Positions 49,205 to 57,543 of a stretch of DNA of 64,000 nucleotides are shown here, one piece after another. Origin of the DNA: Sphingomonas brevis (GTDB lineage Bacteria; Pseudomonadota; Alphaproteobacteria; Sphingomonadales; Sphingomonadaceae); the NCBI RefSeq assembly GCF_023516505.1, contig NZ_JAMGBB010000001.1, forward strand, positions 806,001-870,000. Reading direction: 5' to 3'. A program made the translations under genes and the position numbers. How positions within the stretch are numbered: position 1 is the stretch's first letter; every line of letters begins with the position of its first letter. The notes beneath the pieces were generated by a model. That model did not search any database. It was not told the DNA's origin and saw only the letters and a list, made by a program, of their open reading frames with translations.

Positions 49205-51157
49205 CTAACTCGCTGGTTCGATCACCGGCCGATTTGCGACCAGCTGGTCCACCACGGCGGGGTCGGCCAGGGTCGAGGTATCGCCGAGGTTCGAAACATC
49301 ACCTTCGGCGATTTTGCGAAGGATGCGGCGCATGATCTTGCCGCTGCGTGTCTTGGGCAGTGCCGGGGTGAAGTAAATCACTTCAGGAGCCGCAAGGCCG
49401 CCGATGTCATGGCGTACCTCCTTTACCAGCTCCTGGCGCAACTCTTCGCTGCCGTCCTCGCCCGCGTTCAGCGTCACGAACGCATAGATGGCGGTCCCTT
49501 TGATGTCGTGCGGATAGCCGACGACCGCCGCCTCAGCCACCTTGGCGTGACTGACCAGCGAGCTTTCGACCTCGGCGGTGCCGATGCGATGCCCCGAGAC
49601 GTTGATCACATCATCGATGCGCCCGGTGATCCAATAATAGCCGTCCTCGTCGCGGCGGCAGCCATCGCCCGTGAAATAATAGCCGCGATGGGTGGTGAAA
49701 TAGGTTTCGAAGAACCGCGCATGGTCACCCCACACTGTCCGCATCTGCCCCGGCCAGCTGTCGGTGATGACCAGCGCGCCGCTGGCCGCGCCCCGCAGGA
49801 ATTGGCCATGTTCGTCGACCAGCTCCGGCTTGACCCCGAACATGGGCCGGCAAGCGCTGCCGGGCTTCATGTCGATCGCGCCGGGCATCGGCGTGATCAT
49901 CGCCGCGCCGGTCTCAGTCTGCCACCAGGTGTCGACAATCGGGCATCGCCCCTCGCCGACTACGTCATGGTACCAGCCCCATGCGTCGGGATTGATCGGC
50001 TCGCCGACCGTGCCGAGCAGCCTCAGAGATTTGCGCGATGTCGCCTGGACCCATTGATCGCCTTCGCGCTCCAGCGCCCGGATGACGGTCGGAGCGGTAT
50101 ACAGGATTTCGACCTGGTGCTTGTCGACGACCTGCCAGATACGGCTCGGGTCCGGCCAGTTGGGCACGCCCTCGAACATCACTTGCGTCGCGCCGTTCGC
50201 GAGCGGAGCATAGACGATATAGGTGTGGCCGGTGACCCAGCCGACATCGGCGGAGCACCAATAGATCTGGCCTGGCCGGTAATCGAAGACATATTGATGG
50301 GTCATCGACGCCCACACGGCATAGCCGCCGGTCGTGTGGAGCACGCCCTTCGGCTTTCCGGTCGAGCCCGACGTGTAGAGGATAAACAGGGGGTCCTCCG
50401 CGCCCATTTCCTCAGGGAGGCAATCGTCCGGTACGGCCGCAACCGCCTCGTCCCACCACAGGTCCCTGCCCTTCTGCATCGCGACGGCCGAACCGCTGTG
50501 CCTGAGCACGATTACCCGATCGACCGCAGGACAAGCCAGCAGCGCGGTATCGACATTGGCCTTGAGCGGGACGGTCTTGCCGCCGCGTAGCCCTTCGTCG
50601 GCGGTGACGACGATGCGGCTGTCGCAGTCCTTGATCCTGCCTTCGAGCGCTTCAGGCGAAAAGCCGCCGAACACGACCGAATGGATCGCTCCAATCCGGG
50701 CGCAGGCGAGCATCGCTACGGCTGCTTCAGGCACCATCGGCAGATAGATGGTGACCCTGTCGCCCCTCGTTACACCCTGTTCCTTCAACGCATTGGCAAA
50801 ACGGCAGACCATCCGGTGCAGTTCGCGGTAGCTGATCGTCCGGCCCGCCGTGTCGGGACTATCCGGTTCCCAAATGATGGCGGTGACGTCGCCGCGCTCA
50901 TCAAGATGGCGGTCGAGGCAGTTGGCGGAGAGGTTAAGCGTACCGTCGGAGAACCATTTGATGCCGAAATCTTCCTCGTGGAAGCTGGCTTCCTTGACCT
51001 TGGTGAACGGCTTGATCCAGTCGATCCGTCGCGCCTCGCGTCGCCAGAAGCCTTCGGGATCTTCGACCGACTCGCGGTACATGGCGGCATAGCGATCGGC
51101 GTCGACGAACGCCTTTTCGGCCCACTCCCTCGGAACCGGATATACTTCGTCGGTCAC
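49205..51157 (-). CDS. acs: Acetyl-CoA synthetase
   Basis: The 650-residue ANL-superfamily ligase has the ATP motif [14 protein letters not shown], the [11 protein letters not shown] acetate-pocket region, and the acetylation-sensitive lysine in [10 protein letters not shown]. It activates acetate to acetyl-CoA through acetyl-AMP. Length matches the family. It is transcribed alone, convergent with the tRNA-Lys side. Confidence 0.96.
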   Translation of the reverse strand: MTDEVYPVPREWAEKAFVDADRYAAMYRESVEDPEGFWRREARRIDWIKPFTKVKEASFHEEDFGIKWFSDGTLNLSANCLDRHLDERGDVTAIIWEPDSPDTAGRTISYRELHRMVCRFANALKEQGVTRGDRVTIYLPMVPEAAVAMLACARIGAIHSVVFGGFSPEALEGRIKDCDSRIVVTADEGLRGGKTVPLKANVDTALLACPAVDRVIVLRHSGSAVAMQKGRDLWWDEAVAAVPDDCLPEEMGAEDPLFILYTSGSTGKPKGVLHTTGGYAVWASMTHQYVFDYRPGQIYWCSADVGWVTGHTYIVYAPLANGATQVMFEGVPNWPDPSRIWQVVDKHQVEILYTAPTVIRALEREGDQWVQATSRKSLRLLGTVGEPINPDAWGWYHDVVGEGRCPIVDTWWQTETGAAMITPMPGAIDMKPGSACRPMFGVKPELVDEHGQFLRGAASGALVITDSWPGQMRTVWGDHARFFETYFTTHRGYYFTGDGCRRDEDGYYWITGRIDDVINVSGHRIGTAEVESSLVSHAKVAEAAVVGYPHDIKGTAIYAFVTLNAGEDGSEELRQELVKEVRHDIGGLAAPEVIYFTPALPKTRSGKIMRRILRKIAEGDVSNLGDTSTLADPAVVDQLVANRPVIEPAS

Positions 51158-51250
51158 GGCGGCTCTCCTCGGCTTCGACGAAGGCTAGGCCGACGTAGCG
51201 TCGCTGCAAAGCCCCTCGCGCACTGCGCATTGCTCGGCTAGCACCGAGGG

Positions 51251-52252
51251 ATGACCTTGCTTGTGACAGGAGCCGCGGGCTTTATCGGATCGTCCGTCGC
51301 CAAGGCGCTGCTTGACCGCGGCGAGCAAGTCATCGGCATCGACAACCTCAACGATTATTACGATCCCGCATTGAAGCGGGCGCGGCTAGAGCGGCTAACC
51401 GCGGCCCATGGCAACGCCTTCACCTTCGAGCAGGTCGACTTCGGCGACCAGGCCGCGTTGGAGACGTTTGCCGCGTCCCACAAATTCGACCGCATCGTTC
51501 ACCTCGGCGCCCAGGCCGGGGTGCGATACTCTCTGGTCAACCCGCAGGCCTATGTCCGCTCCAACCTGATGGGGCAGATCAATATGCTGGAGCTGGCCCG
51601 CCACCGCGAAGTCGATCATTTCGTCTATGCCAGCTCGTCGTCGGTTTATGGCGGCAATGACAGCCTGCCGTTCCGGGTCGAGGACCGGGTCGACCATCCC
51701 ATCTCGCTCTATGCCGCGACCAAGAAGTCCGACGAGCTGATGAGCGAGAGCTATGCGCACCTCTTCCGCCTGCCGATGACGGGCCTTCGCTTCTTCACCG
51801 TCTATGGTCCGTGGGGCCGGCCAGACATGGCGATGTGGATATTCACCAAAGCGCTCTACGAAGGCAGGCCGCTCCAGATCTTCAACGGCGGCGACATGCG
51901 CCGCGATTTTACCTTCATAGACGACATTGTCCGCGGCGTTCTGGCCTGCATCGACGGTCCGCCGGCCGACGATGGCGGGATCAAGGCGGGCGGAAGCAAG
52001 AGCCCGCACGCGGTTTACAACATCGGCAATCATCGTTCGGAAGAGCTGATGCGGATGGTCGGGCTGCTCGAACAGGCAACCGGCAGGGATGCCGCCTACG
52101 ACTTCCAGCCGATGCAGGCCGGCGATGTCCGGGATACGTTCGCCGACATCACCGCTATCCAGCGCGACCACGGCTTCGAGCCGAGTACGAGTATCGACGA
52201 AGGCGTTCCCCGCTTCGTCGAATGGTTTAAGCAATATCACAGGATCGACTGA
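51251..52252 (+). CDS. NAD-dependent epimerase, UDP-glucuronate 4-epimerase-like
   Basis: The 333-residue short-chain dehydrogenase has GAAGFIGSSVAKALL, SSSSVYGG and the catalytic YAATKK. The segment DNLNDYYDPALKRARL is characteristic of the UDP-glucuronate/galacturonate 4-epimerase group. It would supply uronic acids for surface polysaccharides. Its stop overlaps the next gene's start (TGATG). Confidence 0.88.
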   Translation: MTLLVTGAAGFIGSSVAKALLDRGEQVIGIDNLNDYYDPALKRARLERLTAAHGNAFTFEQVDFGDQAALETFAASHKFDRIVHLGAQAGVRYSLVNPQAYVRSNLMGQINMLELARHREVDHFVYASSSSVYGGNDSLPFRVEDRVDHPISLYAATKKSDELMSESYAHLFRLPMTGLRFFTVYGPWGRPDMAMWIFTKALYEGRPLQIFNGGDMRRDFTFIDDIVRGVLACIDGPPADDGGIKAGGSKSPHAVYNIGNHRSEELMRMVGLLEQATGRDAAYDFQPMQAGDVRDTFADITAIQRDHGFEPSTSIDEGVPRFVEWFKQYHRID

Positions 52253-53205
52253 TGCCCGTTCCCGCCATTTTCGACCGGCTGCGGCTTCCCGTGATTGGGG
52301 CGCCCTTGTTCATCGTTTCCAACCCCGACCTGGTCATTGCCCAGTGCAAGGCCGGAATTGTCGGCAGCTTCCCGTCATTGAATGCTCGGCCGCAGAGCCA
52401 GCTCGATGAGTGGATCCACCAGATCACCGAGGAGTTGGCGGCTTACGACGAAGCCAATCCCGACGCGCCGTCGGCGCCGTTCGCGGTCAACCAGATCGTC
52501 CACCGCTCCAATGACCGGTTCGAAGAGGACATGCTGACCTGCGCCAAATGGAAGGTGCCGATCGTAATTACGTCGCTGGGCGCGCGGGTCGAACTCAACG
52601 AGGCAGTGCATAGCTGGGGCGGGATTACGCTCCATGACATCATCGACGACCGCTATGCGCGAAAAGCGGTCGAGAAAGGCGCCGATGGCCTGATCGCAGT
52701 GGCAGCCGGGGCCGGCGGCCATGCCGGCCGGTGGTCCCCATTCGCGCTGGTCCAGGAAATCCGCAAATGGTTCGACGGTCCGCTGGCTCTCTCCGGGGCA
52801 ATTGCGACCGGCGGCGCGGTGCTGGCGGCGCAGGCGATGGGCGCCGACTTCGCCTATATCGGCTCACCGTTCATTGCGACGCCGGAGGCGCGGGCTACCG
52901 AGGAATATAAGCAGGCGATTTGCGAGAGCGGCGCGGCAGACATCATTACCTCGGCGCTGTTCACCGGGGTCAGCGGCAATTACCTTCGCGCCTCTATCGT
53001 CGCCGCCGGGCTCGATCCGGACAATCTGCCCCAGCCGGGGCCCGACGCGATGAACTTCCAGTCGGCGACCGGGGCCAAGGCATGGCGCGACATCTGGGGC
53101 TCCGGCCAGGGTATCGGCATTCTCGACAAGGTCACGCCGGCAGGCGAGCTGATCGCTCGGCTCGTACGGGAATATGGCGAGGCGAAGTCCCGGGTTTGCG
53201 CATGA
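52252..53205 (+). CDS. Nitronate monooxygenase-like (2-nitropropane dioxygenase family) flavoprotein
   Basis: The 317-residue FMN-dependent TIM-barrel protein has LPVIGAPLFIVSNPDL and the phosphate-binding AAGAGGHAGRWSPFALV near 145-165. It ends with an ALSGAIATGGAVLAAQAMGAD segment. The family oxidises nitronates or reduces enoyl-type substrates; the true substrate is not known. It is translationally coupled to the epimerase but no pathway link is evident. Confidence 0.87.
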   Translation: MPVPAIFDRLRLPVIGAPLFIVSNPDLVIAQCKAGIVGSFPSLNARPQSQLDEWIHQITEELAAYDEANPDAPSAPFAVNQIVHRSNDRFEEDMLTCAKWKVPIVITSLGARVELNEAVHSWGGITLHDIIDDRYARKAVEKGADGLIAVAAGAGGHAGRWSPFALVQEIRKWFDGPLALSGAIATGGAVLAAQAMGADFAYIGSPFIATPEARATEEYKQAICESGAADIITSALFTGVSGNYLRASIVAAGLDPDNLPQPGPDAMNFQSATGAKAWRDIWGSGQGIGILDKVTPAGELIARLVREYGEAKSRVCA

Positions 53206-53206
53206 A

Positions 53207-53292
53207 CGTCATCCCGGCCTTGAGCCGGGATCCGCTTGCAGCTCTCCAAAGGGATAAAAGAAGGCAGACCCCGGATCGAGTCCGGGGTGACG
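53207..53292 (+). repeat. REP-type palindromic repeat downstream of the nitronate monooxygenase gene
   Basis: The halves CATCCCGGCCTTGAGCCGGGAT and ACCCCGGATCGAGTCCGGGGT are bounded by CGT and GACG. It lies between two convergent genes and may act as a bidirectional 3' hairpin. Confidence 0.82.
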
Positions 53293-53293
53293 A

Positions 53294-53725
53294 CTATTGG
53301 AGTTCGCTCAGCTTCTTTCGCCAGGCTTCGGGCAGTGGGGTCGGGCGGCGGTTATCGCGGCCGACATAGACATGGGTGAAATGGCCCTGAGCGGAGGGAT
53401 CCGCCTGGCCCGACCCGAACACGCCGATCCGGTAGGTAACACTTGAGCTGCCCAGCTTTTCAATGGCTATCCCCACCTCAATATCGCCGGGAAAGCTCAA
53501 AGGCGCGAAGTATGAGCAGCCCGTCTCGACCACCAGGCCAATTGGATCACCGGTTTCAATATCGAGCAGCCCTGCTTCGACTAGCCAGCCGTTCACCGCC
53601 GTGTCGAACCATTGGTAGAAGACTGTATTGTTGACGTGACCATAGGCGTCATTGTCCGCCCAGCGGGTGGCGATCGTCATGTACCAGCGATAGGCATCCC
53701 GCCCATGGCGGTCCGGACGGCTCAC
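53294..53725 (-). CDS. Hotdog-fold acyl-CoA thioesterase
   Basis: The 143-residue 4-hydroxybenzoyl-CoA thioesterase-type protein has the catalytic-region motif DNDAYGHVNNTVFYQWFD near 22-39. The start is GTG 53725, overlapping the upstream alcohol dehydrogenase stop by GTGA. The ORF could extend 16 codons, but the coupling decides it. It likely hydrolyses short acyl-CoA; substrate unknown. Confidence 0.85.
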   Translation of the reverse strand: MSRPDRHGRDAYRWYMTIATRWADNDAYGHVNNTVFYQWFDTAVNGWLVEAGLLDIETGDPIGLVVETGCSYFAPLSFPGDIEVGIAIEKLGSSSVTYRIGVFGSGQADPSAQGHFTHVYVGRDNRRPTPLPEAWRKKLSELQ

Positions 53726-54867
53726 CAGGCGGCCTCGTAAAGGCGCCGCGCATCCTCTTCCTCGATCGGGCAAGGATTATTCACCAGCAGGCGAGTCTGC
53801 TTCATCGCTTCTCGCGCCAGCAGCGGAATATCATCTTCAACGATGCCATGGTCGCGAAGGCGCAGCTTGAGGCCGCTGGCCAACGATAGGCCATCAAGGC
53901 GCTCGATCAGCGCGGCGCAGCGGGCCTGGCTGCCCTGCCCTTCGCATTCCGGCGCGAGGATCGGCGCCAGCTCGGCATAAAGGTCGCGCGCTGCTTCACT
54001 GTTGTGCTGCAGGACGACGCGAAGCATCAGCGCGTTGCTGAGGCCATGTGGCAAATGGTGGATGCCGCCCAGCGGATAGGCCAGCGCATGGACGCCCGCG
54101 ACAGGTGCGTTGGAAAAGGCGATCCCGGCGAGGTGCGCGCCAAGCAGCATCGCCGAGCGTGCCTCGACGTTGCCCGGCTCTTCGATCGCTTTGAGGAGGT
54201 TTGACGAAAGTAGGCCCAACGCTTCCCGTGCCAACGCATCAGAGAGTGGATTTTTCAGGCGGGCCGAGGTGAAGGCCTCGACCGAATGGACGATGGCATC
54301 AATCCCGGTGGCGGCGGTGACATGAGCCGGTAGGCCAAGCGTCAAGCCAGCGTCGAGCACCGCATAGTCGGCGATCAGCGGCTGCGCGTTCACCGCCAGC
54401 TTGGTTCCGCCTTCACAGGTGATGACCGAAATCGGCGTCGCTTCGCTGCCCGTGCCGGCCGTGGTTGGAACCAGGGCCAGCGGCAGGCGCTGCCCCTTGG
54501 CCAAGCCGACGCCCCAGATTTCGTCGAGGGTGTCGCCCGAGCCGAGCAGATAGGCGGCCAGCTTGGCGACATCCATAGGACTGCCACCGCCGAAGCCGAT
54601 AACATGATTGACGTCATGACGCCGTCCCTCATCGACTGCCGCTAACAGCGTTTCCTTCGAAGGATCGGCTTCGACCGCGTCGAACAGGATGACTTTGCGG
54701 CCGCTCGCTTCTAGCGCATCGCGGCAATCGTCGGTCAGGCCGAGCCGGAACACATCCTTGTCGGTGACGAACAGGCACGGGCCTTCGGGCAGGACATCGG
54801 CCAGCTTGGTAGCGGCGCCATCGCCGCTGATCAGCCGGGGACCGGGATTGAAGGTGAAGGGTTGCAT
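53722..54867 (-). CDS. Iron-containing alcohol dehydrogenase
   Basis: The 381-residue group III alcohol dehydrogenase has the NAD-binding GFGGGSPMDVAKL (about 93-105) and TTAGTGSEATP. Metal ligands are in GIDAIVHSVEAFTS and HALAYPLGGIHHLPHG (three histidines). It interconverts an alcohol and an aldehyde or ketone. It forms a two-gene unit with the thioesterase. Confidence 0.92.
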   Translation of the reverse strand: MQPFTFNPGPRLISGDGAATKLADVLPEGPCLFVTDKDVFRLGLTDDCRDALEASGRKVILFDAVEADPSKETLLAAVDEGRRHDVNHVIGFGGGSPMDVAKLAAYLLGSGDTLDEIWGVGLAKGQRLPLALVPTTAGTGSEATPISVITCEGGTKLAVNAQPLIADYAVLDAGLTLGLPAHVTAATGIDAIVHSVEAFTSARLKNPLSDALAREALGLLSSNLLKAIEEPGNVEARSAMLLGAHLAGIAFSNAPVAGVHALAYPLGGIHHLPHGLSNALMLRVVLQHNSEAARDLYAELAPILAPECEGQGSQARCAALIERLDGLSLASGLKLRLRDHGIVEDDIPLLAREAMKQTRLLVNNPCPIEEEDARRLYEAAW

Positions 54868-54885
54868 CGGCGGGAGCGTAACCGC

Positions 54886-55377
54886 TCAGCCGTTGCGGTT
54901 CCAGATCAAGTCGCGTTCAAGGCGGCCCATCAGCGCACGCGCCGGGCTCGGCGCGGGCTCGTCGTTCAACTGGCCTTCGTCGAGCCGCTGGATCCGGGCA
55001 TAGATGTCGGTGCTGGCGTTGATCAACCGTTGCGCTGCCTCGGGAAGCTGCCCGACCACGATCGGATCGCTGTCGTTGGCATGGCCCAGCCGGCGTTCCG
55101 GCCGGCGACCGTCAGCCGTCTTGATCTCGCCGGTTTCGACCGCCTTCTGGGTCAGCAACCAGGCGACGATGTGCATGATGCGCGTCGTAACCTTTAGCGA
55201 CTCGCAGGCAAATCCGACGCGGGCGAACGGCTCAAGGCTTTGCCGATCGTCACGCCCCGCCTCATCGAAATAGGCACGCGCCTCATCGGCGAGGATCATA
55301 GCCTCGGTATAAAGGGAGTCGATCAGGCGCGGCGTGATCCGCGCTTCCTGTCCCTTCTCGTCGTCCGATTCGTTCAT
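54886..55377 (-). CDS. rcdA: DUF1465 protein, RcdA-type regulator of CtrA degradation
   Basis: The 163-residue all-helical protein matches the DUF1465/RcdA family (TPRLIDSLYTEAMILADEARAYFDE; ACESLKVTTRIMHIVAWLLTQKA). In Caulobacter RcdA is an adaptor that brings CtrA and other substrates to ClpXP at the old pole. This window also encodes ClpX and ClpP. Start ATG 55377. The 19-bp gap to the alcohol dehydrogenase gene on the same strand may allow read-through. Confidence 0.85.
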   Translation of the reverse strand: MNESDDEKGQEARITPRLIDSLYTEAMILADEARAYFDEAGRDDRQSLEPFARVGFACESLKVTTRIMHIVAWLLTQKAVETGEIKTADGRRPERRLGHANDSDPIVVGQLPEAAQRLINASTDIYARIQRLDEGQLNDEPAPSPARALMGRLERDLIWNRNG

Positions 55378-55478
55378 AGTCTCGTCGATGTTGCCATGGG
55401 TTCGAGCCGGAGAAAACGCCTGACTGGGCAGAACGGCAACTAGCGCTTAACGGGCTGTCCCGCGCTCGGACAGCAAAG

Positions 55479-55676
55479 CTATGCAATGATGTCGGGAATA
55501 ATCCGGTTGGCGAGCTGCTGAATTTCGTCCTTGAGGCTGAGCTTTCGCTTCTTCATCCGCGCCAGTTCGAGCTGGTCGCAATTGCCAGTCGTCCGAAACA
55601 TTTCGATTTCATTGTCGAGACGGCGATGTTCGGCCTTGAGCAAGGCCAGGACCTCGCGCGGATCATCATCGTTCAT
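55479..55676 (-). CDS. DUF465/YdcH-family small protein
   Basis: The 65-residue coiled-coil protein shows the DUF465 pattern LKAEHRRLDNEIEMF...LARMKKRKLSLKDEIQQL. Function is unknown. It lies divergent from a second DUF465-like gene 164 bp away. Confidence 0.85.
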   Translation of the reverse strand: MNDDDPREVLALLKAEHRRLDNEIEMFRTTGNCDQLELARMKKRKLSLKDEIQQLANRIIPDIIA

Positions 55677-55840
55677 TCGCCTATCTTACAGCATGGGCGC
55701 TTCGCCGTCACCCGGTGGGCGGTCATCGGCGAGCCGCATGGAGGGCCAGCCAAACCGTTCGCTTTCCTAGCGACAAATGCATCAAATCGTGATTTATTCA
55801 CTGAACTGTCACGCGTCAGCCAACGAAAGGAAATTGACCG

Positions 55841-55996
55841 ATGGACAAGGCTTATGCCGAGGCGATCGCATCCAAACACGCTGCTCTTCACGCAATTATT
55901 GACGCCGAAGAGCACCGACCGCACCCGGACGTGGACCTGTTGACGCGTTTGAAGAAAGAAAAGCTTCGGCTGAAAGATGAGCTAGTAGGACACTAG
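55841..55996 (+). CDS. Small DUF465/YdcH-like protein
   Basis: The 51-residue ORF starts at ATG 55841 after AAAGGA and ends at TAG 55994. It reads MDKAYAEAIASKHAALHAII and ends LTRLKKEKLRLKDEL, the same HxxLxxxIxxE...LKKxKLxLKDE pattern as the gene at 55479. A strong terminator follows at once. It is likely a real monocistronic gene. Confidence 0.75.
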   Translation: MDKAYAEAIASKHAALHAIIDAEEHRPHPDVDLLTRLKKEKLRLKDELVGH

Positions 55997-56014
55997 CTCT
56001 CGTAGGCCAGAAAG

Positions 56015-56050
56015 AAGGCCGGCGCTCTATCGAGCTGCCGGCCTTTTTTA
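56015..56050 (+). terminator. Rho-independent terminator
   Basis: AGGCCGGC-GCTC-TATC-GAGC-T-GCCGGCCT is followed by TTTTTT. It lies 18 bases past the small DUF465-like gene and before the dksA stop on the other strand. Confidence 0.88.
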
Positions 56051-56063
56051 TTGAGACGGAGTG

Positions 56064-56528
56064 TTAATCGTCGCGCGAAACGCGTTCGACGCGTTCATGT
56101 TTTTCCTGGGCCTCGAGGGTCATCGTCGCAATCGGACGAGCCTCAAGGCGGGCCAGCGAGATTGGCTCGCCGGTGACTTCGCAATAGCCATATTCGCCAT
56201 CGTAAAGGCGGCGGACGGCGGCGTCGATCTTAGCAATCAGCTTGCGCTGCCGGTCGCGGGTGCGAAGCTCGATCGACCAGTCCGTCTCGCTGGATGCACG
56301 ATCGGCGATGTCCGGTTCACGGAGCGAATCAACCTGGAGCTGCGCCATCGTCGCACGGCTTTCCTCGATAATTGATTCTTTCCAGTCCCGGAGCTTGCGC
56401 AGGAAATAAGCGCGCTGCTCAACACACATAAACTCTTCGCTATCGGCCGGACGATAATCGTCCGAAAGCAAAATTTGGTCGAATTGTTCGGACCCGGAAC
56501 CGTATAGGTCCACAAGAGCGGTAGCCAT
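56064..56528 (-). CDS. dksA: DksA-type RNA polymerase-binding transcription factor
   Basis: The 154-residue protein has the coiled-coil DksA fold (about 30-110) and a C-terminal zinc-finger region of the form GYCEVTGEPISLARLEARP. Only one cysteine (C116) remains, as in many alphaproteobacterial DksA proteins, so a classical four-Cys zinc site is absent. It tunes transcription initiation with ppGpp. It is divergent from surE across a 244-bp region that contains an inverted repeat at 56655-56675. Confidence 0.9.
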   Translation of the reverse strand: MATALVDLYGSGSEQFDQILLSDDYRPADSEEFMCVEQRAYFLRKLRDWKESIIEESRATMAQLQVDSLREPDIADRASSETDWSIELRTRDRQRKLIAKIDAAVRRLYDGEYGYCEVTGEPISLARLEARPIATMTLEAQEKHERVERVSRDD

Positions 56529-56654
56529 CAACACCCTCCCCGACACAAGCGCCTGCCGCTTCCGCGACCGGGCCAACGGTAGCGGCCGGAGGCAAATACT
56601 CATGGCATTCCCGATACTTATATCGGTCATACCAGTATCCCCATGGCGCTCATA

Positions 56655-56675
56655 GTTAAGGCTTTGCTCCTTAAC
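56655..56675. promoter_or_regulatory. Inverted repeat between dksA and surE
   Basis: GTTAAGG-ctttgct-CCTTAAC is a perfect 7-bp inverted repeat in the divergent promoter region. It could be an operator for either gene. A further pair of GATAC/GTATC half-sites lies just upstream. Confidence 0.4.
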
Positions 56676-56772
56676 AAGGACTGACCGACCAATTGCCAAA
56701 TTAACTGTGGATTGTTGCCGGGAAAACGCAGGTGGTTGTCCCAAGGCCGCACAATCCGCATAGCAATTGCCG

Positions 56773-57543
56773 ATGCGTATCCTCCTGACCAATGACGACG
56801 GCATCCATGCACCGGGGTTTTCGGTCCTTGAGTCCATTGCCGCGCGGTTATCGGACGACATCTGGGCGGTCGCCCCGGCGGAAGAGCAGTCAGGCGCCGG
56901 CCATTCCTTGACCCTTACTCGCCCGATCCGCCTTCGCCGCCTGGGAGAGCGCAAATTTGCGGTCAACGGCACTCCGACCGACGCGGTGATGATGGCGCTC
57001 GCCCACATCATGAAGGACGCTCCGCCCGACCTCATCCTGTCAGGGATCAACCGCGGCGCCAACCTCGCCGAAGACGTGACCTATTCGGGGACCGTTTCCG
57101 CGGCGATGGAGGGTGCACTGGCCGGCGTCCGCTCAATCGCGTTGAGCCAGGTCTATGCGCGCGAGGGCATGGGCGACACTATCCCTTTCGCCGCCGCCGA
57201 AGCCTGGGCCGAACGCGCAATTCGACCCCTGATGGAAGTGCCGTTGATCACGGGAACGCTGTACAACGTCAATTTTCCAGCGCTCGCCCCTGAAGCGGTA
57301 AAAGGTATCCGCGTTTGCCGACAAGGCATCAGGGACTATGGCCGCCTGCGGATCGTCGAACGAACCGATCCCAGAGGCTATCGCTATTATTGGTTCGGTT
57401 TGGCGCCAACTGTCGAGACCGCCGGTCATGAAACCGACCTCGAAGTTGTGGCGGACGGTTATGTCGCCGTGACCCCGCTGCATCTCGACCTGACCCACGA
57501 GCGGGGCCTCGCCACATTGGCGGAACGGTTCGAGCGGGACTGA
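56773..57543 (+). CDS. surE: 5'/3'-nucleotidase SurE
   Basis: The 256-residue metallophosphatase has the N-terminal LLTNDDGIHAPG metal site and the SGINRGANLAEDVTYSGTVSAAMEG segment. It hydrolyses nucleoside monophosphates and short polyphosphates. In many proteobacteria surE sits beside pcm or a peptidase; here its stop shares the A of the ABC exporter start (TGATG). The surE promoter may therefore drive the RiPP cluster. Confidence 0.95.
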   Translation: MRILLTNDDGIHAPGFSVLESIAARLSDDIWAVAPAEEQSGAGHSLTLTRPIRLRRLGERKFAVNGTPTDAVMMALAHIMKDAPPDLILSGINRGANLAEDVTYSGTVSAAMEGALAGVRSIALSQVYAREGMGDTIPFAAAEAWAERAIRPLMEVPLITGTLYNVNFPALAPEAVKGIRVCRQGIRDYGRLRIVERTDPRGYRYYWFGLAPTVETAGHETDLEVVADGYVAVTPLHLDLTHERGLATLAERFERD

